A program made the position numbers and the translations under genes. A DNA stretch of 12,239 nucleotides from Desulfobacteraceae bacterium UBA2230 (lineage in GTDB: Bacteria; Desulfobacterota; Desulfobacteria; Desulfobacterales; Desulfosarcinaceae), in contig DDYQ01000256.1 in NCBI GenBank assembly GCA_002348005.1, positions 1 to 12,239 of the forward strand, read 5' to 3'. Shown here one piece after another: positions 6,601-12,239 of this stretch. Every line of letters begins with the position of its first letter. The stretch's first letter is position 1. Under the pieces are notes generated by a model. That model was not told where the DNA came from and ran no database searches. It saw nothing but the letters and a program-made list of their open reading frames with translations.

Positions 6601-9600
6601 CCGTCCGGCTCGAGAAAGGACAAGGATGGCGGGCAGGCCAACTCAAGCGTGGCGGTGGCGATGACCGGACCGCTGGAGCCGTAAAGACGGAGGGTGTACT
6701 GAGTCGTCATGCTGGGGGAAACCAGTTTCGACCCGCTGGCGGGCATTTCGCCGAATGAATAGATCCAGACGGTTTCTGCGTTTTCGACATGCCAGGTGAG
6801 CACCGCAGCCTGGCCCGGGCGGATGACCTGAGGGGCCACTTCGAACGCGACGACCGGCTCCGCGCAATTTTTTACGGTCACGCTGGCCTGGGCGTTGCCG
6901 CCGGGCCCGGTGGCCGTAATGGTGTAGGTGGTGCTGACCGCAGGCGAGACGGTCATGGATCCATTGGGCGGCACCGCACCGACCGCCGGTGAAAGCGAGC
7001 AGGAGTCCGCAAAGTTCGAGTTCCAGCTCAGGGTGGTGGATTGACCGGGGCCGATGCTCTGCGGGTCGGCGCTGATGGTTACGCTGGGGGCTGCAAACCT
7101 GACATGGACGCTGTCGGATACGGACCCGCCGGGGCCGGTGGCCGTAATCGTGTAAACCGTGGCCTTGTCTGGGGTGAGCGTAAGACTTCCGCCCAGGGCG
7201 ACTTCGCCGATGCCCGGTTCGATACGACAGGTATCGGCGTCGGTGTAGATCCAGCTAAGGGTTGTGCTCTCGCCAGGCTGGAGCACCTCAGGCTCGGCCT
7301 GAATGCGGGCGGTCGGCCGGACAAAGGATACGGTTGTGCTGCCATATTCCGCCCCCCCGGGGCCTTCGGCCGTCAAGGTATAGGTGGTCCGTTGCGACGG
7401 TTCGACGGCGATGCTGCCGCTGGCGGGTACCGGACCGATATCCGGTTCGATGCGGCAGGCGGTCGCATCCTCTACCGACCAGGTCAGGGTGGCGGATTCG
7501 CCCGGTTTGATCACGCCCGGAGCGGCATAAAAGGAGACCACCGGCTTTACGTGCGTGATGGTTATGGTGCGCACCGCGCTCTCAGACCCGCGCAGGGCGG
7601 TCAAGGTGTAGCTTTTGGGAAGTTCATCCGGCGCAACCACCAGGGAGCCCTTCGCGGCCACCTCGCCGATGCCCGGCTCCAGAAGGCACGCTTGCGCGCA
7701 ATCCGTACTCCAGAAGAGCATGGCGCTCTCACCGGGTCGGATGGCGGCCGGATGGGCCCCCGAATCGATGATCGCCGGGGGAAGGATTACGGGCGCAGTC
7801 AGGCTGCGGGTGAGCGAATCTTCGCCCGAGACGGCGGTCAGGGTGTAGGCGGTGGGCGCGGTGGGCCGCACTTCGATCGATCCTTCGCAGGGCACGGCTC
7901 CCACGCCGCCGTCGATTTGACAAAGGCCGACGCATTCAGGGCCGCTCAGCTTCAGGACAACGGGGTCGCCTGGAAACCATTCACACACCGGCTGGGTGCT
8001 GAATCCGATCGCCGGCCGGGTGCATTCGGTGGTGGCGGCGGTTGCCGTGCCGGTGCCGTTGCGGGCGGTTAAGGTGTAGGTTCCCGGGGCGGCCGCCACC
8101 CGACGCGAGCCGCTGCACGGCACTGCGCCGATATCCGGCGATATGTAGCACTCCGCCGCGCAGGAGGCGTTCCAGTTCAATTCGCGGTCGGCAACCGAGG
8201 CGTCGACACTGATGTGGGCGGAAGGCCAGCCGGGCACCTGCCTTGTCGTGGTGCCCACGGCATTGCGGGCCGTCAGCGTGTAGGCTGGGGAAGCTTCCGG
8301 TGAAGCGATGGTGAGGCTGCCACTGGGGGCTACCGGCCCGATGCCCGGGCTGATGGTCACGGTTTCAGCCCGGTGGGTGTCCCAGGTGAGGGTGATCGGA
8401 CCTTCGGGGTTGACGCCGCTGCAGGGCGTCACCCCGAAGGTGACCGCTGGTTTGAAGGAGACGTTCAGATGGAAGGATTGGGTATCCTGGCCGCAGCGCC
8501 CGTCGGAGACCCGAACCGCCACCTCATGGGACCCGCCCTGCCACGCATCCGGGCTCCACTGCAGAACGCCCGACTGCGGATCGAGGGTCATGCCGGGCGG
8601 CGCTTTGAGCAGGGTAAAGGCGAGCGGATCCGGGTCCGGATCCAGGACGGTCAATTCATAACCATACGGGAAGCCCCATATCAAAGTCGTCACCGGCGTC
8701 GAGGTGATGACCGGGAAGTCGATTTTACCCGGCTCCGACTGAAAGGCCATGCGGTCGATGGGGTTGACCCGGCCGTTTTGACCATCGACATCGAACACAT
8801 GCCAGACGGTGCCGGCCAACGGAGGCACCTCGAACGTACGCGGGGCTTCGCCCAAACCATCGTAAACCACCACCCGGGCCCCGGACGACGACAGCATCGA
8901 ACCTTTCGAATAGCGGTTGCTGAAATCATGTACATAGAACCGGTAAGCGCCGGGAGCCCCTTTTGTAAGGGTAATGGTTTCCGGTCCGAAGCCGTCGGTG
9001 TCGTCGGCGTTCAGCACGGCCCCGGGGATCCGGCGGTTCCAATAGCTACAGTGATGGCGGCATCCATCGGGATTGGGCCCGGTAAGGTGGGCCTCGAGAT
9101 CCTGAGGGTGCTCGCCCCAGGTCAGAACGATGCGCATCTCATCGGGCCCGAGCAGCGGGGAAAGCACCAGATCCTGGCGGGTGAGGATCTGGCCGCTGCC
9201 GAGGGTTACCTTTCGGTGGCTGTCGATGTAGCCGTCCAGGGCGGCGCCGACGATGTAGGACCCGGGAGAGAGGTCTGCAAAGCCGAAACCGCCGCCCGCG
9301 GGGGTGGTGGCCTGCTGGAGCATCGTGCCGGGGACACCGTCCGCATCGGTGTAGAGGCTGATCCGGACGCCGTCCAGCACGGAGCCGCTCGCGGCGTCCA
9401 GCGCCAGACCGGAAATGCTGTCGGAAACACCCTGTGAGGCGCTGCAGACCGGCACCGGGGCACTGGTGCGATTGTTGTCTTCATCGCTCTCGGCGTAGAT
9501 GCCTCGGCCGGAGCCGTCGTCATCGGCCACCGCAAAAACCGGCTGCAGCGCAGCCGTGTCGGGCCAGGCCAGCCGGAGATCCTCGTATTCGCCCGGCAAA

Positions 9601-11036
9601 AGCGCCCGGGCAGTGAAGGCCGTGCCGATGCGTGTGCCCGTGCTTGCCGGATCGCCCCGGTAGAACGACACCGCCAGCCCGGCAGCCAGCTCCACGGCGC
9701 CGGCGTTGCCGATTCTGACGCTCAATAATGCCTGCTCGGGACAGAGCGAATGATCCACCCGCAGATAAGACGCGCTCACATCGACGCCGCTGCGCGGCGT
9801 GAACCGCAGATTGTTGTTCTCGTCCGTTTCCTCTACCGCATCAAGCGGATCGACGGCAACAGCCAGGCGATTATCCCTGAACAGCGACAGGCCCGTAAAT
9901 TCAATCAGCAGGTCCTTCGAACCGCCCGCGACCGGCCCGGAGGCGACTTCGATCTCCGCCAGCCGATTGTCGTCATCAGGGTCGAAGCGCCCATTCAGGT
10001 TCGTATCCTCAAACAGCGCCAGATGATACGGGACCGTCACATCGCCGGTGCCGTGATTGAGCACAGTCACGCGGGCCAGGCCCTCCATCTTTAAATTGCG
10101 ATCGTTCCGGCTCGAGGCGACAAGTTCGAGAGCGTACGGTTCCAGGTCGATGCCCGGTACATGAACGGTGACGCTGTCTTCAATCCTCTCGGCGCCCGAT
10201 TGTGCAACGGCGGTCAGCGTGTTGTCGCCGGCATTCAGCGCGATGTTTTCCGCAACGAACATCCCTTCCGTCACCAGGGCGGGCGTCCCATTGACGGCGA
10301 CCCCGGCGTCGGGCGGGCTCACCGTGCCGAAAACCGTGATCAGGCGACTTCCGATTTCGGCGCCGTCAATCGGCCGGGTGATGTGCAGGCCCAGCGCGGG
10401 CGGCTCCACGGTTAGAATGGCCTCGGCCGAAAACGTGCCGCCGGGCCCTGTGGCGGTGAGCGTGTACCGGGTGGTTTCGGCGGGAGAGACCTGAACGGCG
10501 CCGCCGGGATCGACGGCGCCGATGCCCGGTGCGAGGGTGCAGCTTTCGGCTTCGGTGCAGTTCCAGGCCAACGTGGCCGACTGCCCCCGGACGATAACGG
10601 GCGGATCGATGCGAATCGCTGCCGTGGGCGCCGGCAGGTCCTGAACGACGGCGATGGTCAGGTGGGGCGGCTCGCCCCTTGCACCCTGGTTCCCGGCATA
10701 ACTTCTCAGCTCCACACGCAACGTGTTCTGCGCTTCGATGTGGACGTCGGCCGACAGACTGTCGACCTGCGGATTGAAATCTCCGGCCCCGAAGCATTCG
10801 GTGCCGTTCAACACGATCCGGGCGCTGCGGATGCGCCCTCCGCCGTCGGCGTCGCCGTTGACGACTTCCAGCCGCGCCGCTCCGCTGCGCGCCGCGAAGG
10901 TATCGGTATAAACAACCGGGTTGCCTTTATCGTGAACATACTGCCGGGGACCGAAGCAGTAGGTTTCCACAGCGCAGGCGGGGCCGCTGTACAACAGCAT
11001 AATGGAGAAAAGAATAGACGTGAAAACCTTTTGCAT
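3666..11036 (-). CDS. Giant secreted multidomain protein: CARDB, YfaP-like, 12 Ig-like repeats and an FG-GAP propeller
   Basis: 2456 residues from the ATG at 11036, preceded by AAGGA with an 8-base spacer; a start at 11057 would add seven residues before the signal peptide. Approximate order: signal peptide 1-22 (cleavage after GPACA); beta-sandwich 23-131; Ig-like repeat 1 137-211; a glucodextranase-type Ig fold 213-294; two CARDB-like domains 296-412 and 418-530, each ending in an acidic E-x-DENNN or ESDEDNN motif; CarboxypepD_reg-like 538-626; YfaP/DUF2135-like 631-765 (MRIVLTWGEHPQDLEAHLTG, DDTDGFGPETITL); a cadherin-like/He_PIG domain 778-860; Ig-like repeats 2-9 862-1467; a beta domain 1468-1575; a seven-bladed FG-GAP propeller 1576-1947; Ig-like repeats 10-12 1948-2177; a second glucodextranase-type fold 2178-2260; a PKD-like domain 2261-2350; and a C-terminal alpha/beta domain 2351-2456. 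No LPXTG, PEP-CTERM, RTX or autotransporter barrel is visible, so the route beyond the Sec system is unknown. It is probably a surface stalk or adhesin-like protein. It is the first gene of the inferred operon. Confidence 0.85.
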   Translation of the reverse strand: MQKVFTSILFSIMLLYSGPACAVETYCFGPRQYVHDKGNPVVYTDTFAARSGAARLEVVNGDADGGGRIRSARIVLNGTECFGAGDFNPQVDSLSADVHIEAQNTLRVELRSYAGNQGARGEPPHLTIAVVQDLPAPTAAIRIDPPVIVRGQSATLAWNCTEAESCTLAPGIGAVDPGGAVQVSPAETTRYTLTATGPGGTFSAEAILTVEPPALGLHITRPIDGAEIGSRLITVFGTVSPPDAGVAVNGTPALVTEGMFVAENIALNAGDNTLTAVAQSGAERIEDSVTVHVPGIDLEPYALELVASSRNDRNLKMEGLARVTVLNHGTGDVTVPYHLALFEDTNLNGRFDPDDDNRLAEIEVASGPVAGGSKDLLIEFTGLSLFRDNRLAVAVDPLDAVEETDENNNLRFTPRSGVDVSASYLRVDHSLCPEQALLSVRIGNAGAVELAAGLAVSFYRGDPASTGTRIGTAFTARALLPGEYEDLRLAWPDTAALQPVFAVADDDGSGRGIYAESDEDNNRTSAPVPVCSASQGVSDSISGLALDAASGSVLDGVRISLYTDADGVPGTMLQQATTPAGGGFGFADLSPGSYIVGAALDGYIDSHRKVTLGSGQILTRQDLVLSPLLGPDEMRIVLTWGEHPQDLEAHLTGPNPDGCRHHCSYWNRRIPGAVLNADDTDGFGPETITLTKGAPGAYRFYVHDFSNRYSKGSMLSSSGARVVVYDGLGEAPRTFEVPPLAGTVWHVFDVDGQNGRVNPIDRMAFQSEPGKIDFPVITSTPVTTLIWGFPYGYELTVLDPDPDPLAFTLLKAPPGMTLDPQSGVLQWSPDAWQGGSHEVAVRVSDGRCGQDTQSFHLNVSFKPAVTFGVTPCSGVNPEGPITLTWDTHRAETVTISPGIGPVAPSGSLTIASPEASPAYTLTARNAVGTTTRQVPGWPSAHISVDASVADRELNWNASCAAECYISPDIGAVPCSGSRRVAAAPGTYTLTARNGTGTATAATTECTRPAIGFSTQPVCEWFPGDPVVLKLSGPECVGLCQIDGGVGAVPCEGSIEVRPTAPTAYTLTAVSGEDSLTRSLTAPVILPPAIIDSGAHPAAIRPGESAMLFWSTDCAQACLLEPGIGEVAAKGSLVVAPDELPKSYTLTALRGSESAVRTITITHVKPVVSFYAAPGVIKPGESATLTWSVEDATACRIEPDIGPVPASGSIAVEPSQRTTYTLTAEGPGGAEYGSTTVSFVRPTARIQAEPEVLQPGESTTLSWIYTDADTCRIEPGIGEVALGGSLTLTPDKATVYTITATGPGGSVSDSVHVRFAAPSVTISADPQSIGPGQSTTLSWNSNFADSCSLSPAVGAVPPNGSMTVSPAVSTTYTITATGPGGNAQASVTVKNCAEPVVAFEVAPQVIRPGQAAVLTWHVENAETVWIYSFGEMPASGSKLVSPSMTTQYTLRLYGSSGPVIATATLELACPPSLSFLEPDGIGDRVDTRYVLKWKDADCDSNAAIAIYYDTDDSGADGTLIVSGLFEDPDGDADRLLWDTSALPEGVYFVYAVIDDGRHAPVTVYAGYPVTIDHSAPPLSPITLSPHDGATDDLFGYSVAISDRYAVVGAPYHDDTGAVYVFKREGREWIETSKLVSGNRVGSFGNSVAIEGETIIVGEEDASCNSAYIFTLNSGNWVRQADLVPNDSECSILFGRSVALAGDYAWVGAPIAGWNYIGAVYAFKMQGNGWTAETKRVPDSRLSRLAFGSSLAFDGDRLIVGTAPHSLDQDRAAYIYRRFEGSWDEEAALAVSDVAFGIRGHGVSVHICNDTAVIGSSSTADERGAAYIFQHTQDHGEWAETAWLKGSDALRNSHFGKLVWIEGSHVYVGTGYADDPLQFPSNAVYVFRHQGDAWSEQLKIGFGDISTRNTRNASRSNRMAAANGYLLVGAEQDLKDGVPTGLAYIYITCSAHLEAGPTVIAPGTTAVLSWSTELADTCRIEPGIGSVAPNGSIQVAPSQTTTYTLHASGPYGQTSRAVTLQVAAGAPTVRLTAVPAAIDAGETTTLSWDSNLAGAVSIEPGIGAVAAHGSMVVAPPHTTTYTITASGPGGVAQAFVEVLVNVPAPTAAITADPAAIEAGQSATLTWVTTHADSVIIQPNIGMAAPGGSLQVSPAADTTYILTATGPGGTTSASTRVVVASPDALQITSPYDNAWIERPDVTVEGIFANPGTESGITVNGLLALVHGDRFVVNHVPLQDGLNTLTARAVDGEGRAVETSIVVNCEVHGNFIRIDAAPASGTPVLKTTLTVDGSFKFADAALKSDYFEPAIPLGGAPASCSVEIGSPGLYVYTAEARDEAGRLHSDKVAVLVQDPIGLDDLLQAKWNAMRANLLAGDVAGALKYYAIDSRADYEAVFTGLGDKLPQVAAGMQGIEMVVAGEGFAKYRIRRNEVHQGQHYDISYYIYFVCDDDGIWTIQRY
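4506..5195 (-). repeat. Second Ig-like repeat array (repeats 10-12)
   Basis: Three copies (residues 1948-2022, 2024-2099 and 2101-2177) directly after the propeller. They are very regular: TAVLSWSTELADTCRIEPGIG, TTTLSWDSNLAGAVSIEPGI and ATLTWVTTHADSVIIQPNIG, each ending TTTYT- or DTTYILTATGPGG. Only repeat 10 has the conserved Cys (1976); in 11 and 12 it is replaced by Val. That fits a different sub-branch from repeats 3-8. Confidence 0.82.
5196..6311 (-). other. Seven-bladed FG-GAP (integrin-alpha-like) propeller inside the giant protein
   Basis: Codes for residues 1576-1947. Each blade repeats FG-x-SVA-x5-(V/I)VG-x-(5 to 15)-AVYVF. Starts are at about residues 1593, 1642, 1692, 1745, 1794, 1853 and 1911; the last blade has lost the FG but keeps YLLVGAEQ and LAYIYI. 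Best-preserved pieces are FGYSVAISDRYAVVGAPY and FGRSVALAGDYAWVGAP. The DxDxDGxxD calcium loops of integrin-type blades are not obvious. FG-GAP propellers usually serve protein or glycan binding outside the cell. Confidence 0.8.
6636..8453 (-). repeat. Main Ig-like repeat array (repeats 2-9)
   Basis: Eight head-to-tail copies of about 75 residues (862-1467), each following the scheme PxVxFxxxPxxIxPGESATLTW - A(D/E)xCxIEPGIGxV - xGSxxVxP - TTYTLTAxGPGG. Approximate starts are residues 862, 937, 1007, 1086, 1164, 1240, 1316 and 1393. Repeat 3 (937-1004) has lost the PGES segment and is short. Repeat 9 (1393-1467) replaces PGIG with YSFGEMP. Repeats 3, 4 and 5 carry CX3C pairs. Some copies remain similar at DNA level: for example, gatgcccggttcgat occurs at about 7209 and again at 5091 in repeat 10. 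The sandwich fold suggests a rigid spacer. Confidence 0.85.
10404..10628 (-). repeat. Ig-like repeat 1 (isolated N-terminal copy)
   Basis: Codes for residues 137-211 of the giant protein. It has the full module pattern: a VRGQSATLAWNC strand, the LAPGIGAV turn, GAVQVSP, TTRYTLTATGPGG and the closing ILTV strand. It carries two cysteines (160 and 166) spaced X5. About 650 residues of other domains separate it from the main array. Confidence 0.8.
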
Positions 11037-11044
11037 CGGTTCGA

Positions 11045-11049
11045 TCCTT
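11045..11049 (-). promoter_or_regulatory. Shine-Dalgarno sequence of the giant gene
   Basis: AAGGA on the minus strand, 8 bases from the ATG at 11036. It lies within the seven-codon extension opened by the alternative start at 11057, so it supports the 11036 start, which also puts the signal peptide at the true N-terminus. Confidence 0.65.
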
Positions 11050-11089
11050 CCACGCACGATCGGCAGGCAACGGCAGTCCTCAGGATCAC

Positions 11090-11108
11090 GGCCTGTACGG
11101 AACAGGCC
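11090..11108. other. Perfect 7-bp hairpin in the giant gene's leader
   Basis: GGCCTGT (11090-11096) and ACAGGCC (11102-11108) form a perfect stem with a 5-base ACGGA loop, ending 53 bases before the start codon. As DNA it is also an operator-like inverted repeat. There is no T-run, so it is not an intrinsic terminator. Function is unknown. Confidence 0.4.
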
Positions 11109-11293
11109 AAACAGGTGGGTCCGGATTTACTGAATTTTGCAGGAGTACTTCAGTTACAGATTCTTCAGCTTGAATGGCAAAACGAATGGGGTAAGAACAA
11201 CAAATACGGCCTTTTGGCGGTGCCGCAGGAAAAGCGGTGATGCGCTTTATCTTGAATCGGCGGCACATGGGGAGTCTGCAGGGCCGAGACCCG

Positions 11294-11320
11294 GATATAA
11301 TTCCCGCCGAATTTTGTCAA
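11294..11320 (-). promoter_or_regulatory. Sigma-70-type promoter candidate for the three-gene operon
   Basis: On the minus strand a perfect -35 TTGACA (11320-11315) is followed after 15 bases by TATATC (11299-11294); with 17 bases the -10 would be the poorer TATCCG. The element points towards the giant gene and would start transcription near 11287, giving a leader of about 250 bases. It is the only perfect -35 hexamer I saw on this strand in the gap. The short spacer lowers confidence. Confidence 0.42.
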
Positions 11321-11600
11321 GGACATTTTTCGGGGGAGGGGTATAATCTTCCTCTTGTCGAAAACCGCATCCGGTTGGTCATCGAAATCGAACGTCCCGC
11401 AGGGTGCCCGAACCTGTGGCAGTACTTCCCCCGCATCCACTCCGCGCATAAAAAGGATTGCGGCTGTATGGAACCGTTCAGGTTGCCTCTGCTTGGATCC
11501 CGGGGAGACAACCGCTTCGTCACGGCTGACGATTATTTATATTTTTTCAGAGTCTGGCGAACTTGGCCTTCACTCGGCTGACAATGTTTTGCACCTGAGG

Positions 11601-12239
11601 TCATCGCAGAAAAAACCAGAATACCCATCCGAAGAGAATCAAAAAGATGAAATCGATCACCTGGGGGGCCCTGAGGGCGTATAAGGCATCGTCAATTCGG
11701 GCGAAGAGACGCACCCACCACGGTTTGTACTGGTCAAGGACGTCGACTCGCGGGTCAATCGCCTTGGCGGCCCTTCGGCCGCTTTCGACGGCGCCTTCGA
11801 TGCTCCACACATGCGCCTGGGTGGCGGTGTGCGAACCGGCCAGGAAAAGATTGGGGACCGGCGTGGCCTGGGAGGGTATGTAGGGTTGCGTGCAGGTCGT
11901 GGTCACCCATTTGGGTTGAAAATGTTTTAGGCCTTCCGGGGAAAATTCCCACTCGTGCCAGACCTCGATTTCGGCAGTTGAAAATTCTTTCAAGGACTTC
12001 CCGCCGTTGGCATCCCGGATCATTTTGTCGAGCGCGCCGCAGCCGTAAATCTGCGCCCTGATCTCTTCGATGAATTCTTCTTTGGTGCAACGCTCGAACG
12101 GCTTATGGTAAATTCGGCCGGGAGCGCGGCTGTTGCAGGCGGTGCCTGTCCAGAGCGACTTGACGTTTTCTCCCAGGTCCACCTCTTGGCCCCAGACCTG
12201 CTCCTGGGCAAACAGGGTTAAATTGAATTCGGAATCACT
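11601..12239 (-). CDS. FAD-dependent amine-oxidase-family oxidoreductase, C-terminal part, membrane-anchored
   Basis: The frame is open to the right edge; 212 residues and the stop (TGA, 11603-11601) are visible, so the 5' part with the N-terminal GxGxxG dinucleotide-binding motif is outside. Residues about 128-160 carry the C-terminal FAD-binding signature: PNLFLAGSHTATQAHVWSIEG and then AVESGRRAA, as in flavin amine oxidases, phytoene-desaturase-like and protoporphyrinogen-oxidase-like enzymes, where it contacts the flavin. After the basic stretch KPWWVRLFARIDDALYALRA, residues about 193-211 form one hydrophobic helix (VIDFIFLILFGWVFWFFL) ending Leu-Arg. The enzyme is therefore probably tethered to the membrane by its C-terminus. 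The substrate cannot be inferred. It is same-strand as the operon but 564 bases away, and probably a separate transcription unit. Confidence 0.8.
   Translation of the reverse strand, partial: SDSEFNLTLFAQEQVWGQEVDLGENVKSLWTGTACNSRAPGRIYHKPFERCTKEEFIEEIRAQIYGCGALDKMIRDANGGKSLKEFSTAEIEVWHEWEFSPEGLKHFQPKWVTTTCTQPYIPSQATPVPNLFLAGSHTATQAHVWSIEGAVESGRRAAKAIDPRVDVLDQYKPWWVRLFARIDDALYALRAPQVIDFIFLILFGWVFWFFLR

Larger units (their letters stand above)
11037..11600. other. 564-base gene-free region upstream of the giant gene
   Basis: This lies between the stop of the FAD oxidoreductase gene (11601) and the start of the giant gene, both on the minus strand. It holds the promoter candidate (11294-11320), a leader hairpin (11090-11108) and the giant gene's Shine-Dalgarno sequence. 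Short open frames on both strands show no recognisable family and no ribosome binding site. No riboswitch consensus, tRNA or clear terminator for the upstream gene was found. Confidence 0.6.

Noticed and set aside
4488..6758. 756-codon plus-strand open frame
   Set aside because: It lies wholly antisense to the giant gene in high-GC sequence. Its translation is Gly/Arg/Asp/His-rich without any domain, whereas the minus strand codes for clear Ig-like and FG-GAP repeats.
4506..8453. DNA repeats as a CRISPR array or mobile element
   Set aside because: The periodicity is about 225 bases, in frame and protein-coding, explained by Ig-like modules. There are no short identical repeats with spacers and no transposase.
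11314..11347. Plus-strand TTGTCA ... TATAAT as a promoter
   Set aside because: The spacer is 22 bases, too long for sigma-70, and no credible plus-strand gene follows. The TTGTCA is the complement-side view of the better minus-strand TTGACA.
11550..11575. Hairpin GAGT-GGC / GCC-ACTC as terminator of the FAD oxidoreductase gene
   Set aside because: The stem is broken by internal bulges, and in the direction of that gene it is followed by an A-run rather than a T-run.
11237..11581. 114-codon plus-strand open frame in the gap upstream of the giant gene
   Set aside because: There is no family resemblance and no clear ribosome binding site, and it runs across the minus-strand promoter candidate. 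It is treated as chance.

Overview
The window is high-GC bacterial chromosome (roughly 60% by eye) and contains no RNA genes, no transposase and no CRISPR array. The protein families suggest a member of the Desulfobacterota or a related deltaproteobacterial lineage. The pointers are a zinc-dependent phospholipase-C-like protein fused to a TolB-type propeller, very long secreted proteins built from Ig-like modules of the PGIG / TTTYT(L/I)TATGPGG type, and a RecD2-like helicase. This taxonomic guess is inference from family resemblance, not from a marker gene.

Layout, left to right. Positions 1-131 (+) hold the last 42 codons of a RecD2/RecD-like DNA helicase. It converges, across a 45-base gap with a small GC hairpin, on a block of minus-strand genes. 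Read in the direction of transcription (right to left), that block is: (i) a 2456-residue secreted multidomain protein (11036 to 3666); (ii) a small probable lipoprotein with a carboxypeptidase-regulatory-like fold (3605 to 3048); and (iii) a zinc-PLC-like plus beta-propeller plus Ig-like protein (2988 to 177). The third gene is split into two frames at a run of eight C. The gaps are 60 and 59 bases and each gene has its own Shine-Dalgarno sequence, so the three look like one operon. A TTGACA/TATATC promoter candidate lies about 255 bases upstream of the first gene, which would give a long leader carrying a perfect 7-bp hairpin. At the right edge (11601-12239, minus) is the C-terminal part of an FAD-dependent amine-oxidase-family protein with a C-terminal membrane helix. 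It runs out of the window.

How the genes may work together. All three operon products carry export signals (two signal peptides, one probable lipoprotein signal). Genes (i) and (iii) share the same Ig-like module: twelve copies in the giant protein and one at the C-terminus of the PLC-like protein. The sensible reading is a cell-surface or secreted assembly: a long Ig/CARDB/propeller stalk, a lipoprotein, and an enzyme-like partner with a zinc-dependent phospholipase fold. No substrate or partner can be read from sequence.

Main points of interest: the poly-C frameshift in the middle of the enzyme domain; the seven-bladed FG-GAP propeller inserted in the Ig array; a block of three Ig repeats with CX3C cysteine pairs; an apparently distinctive C-terminal domain in the giant protein; and a low-GC patch covering the lipoprotein gene and the 5' end of the PLC-like gene.
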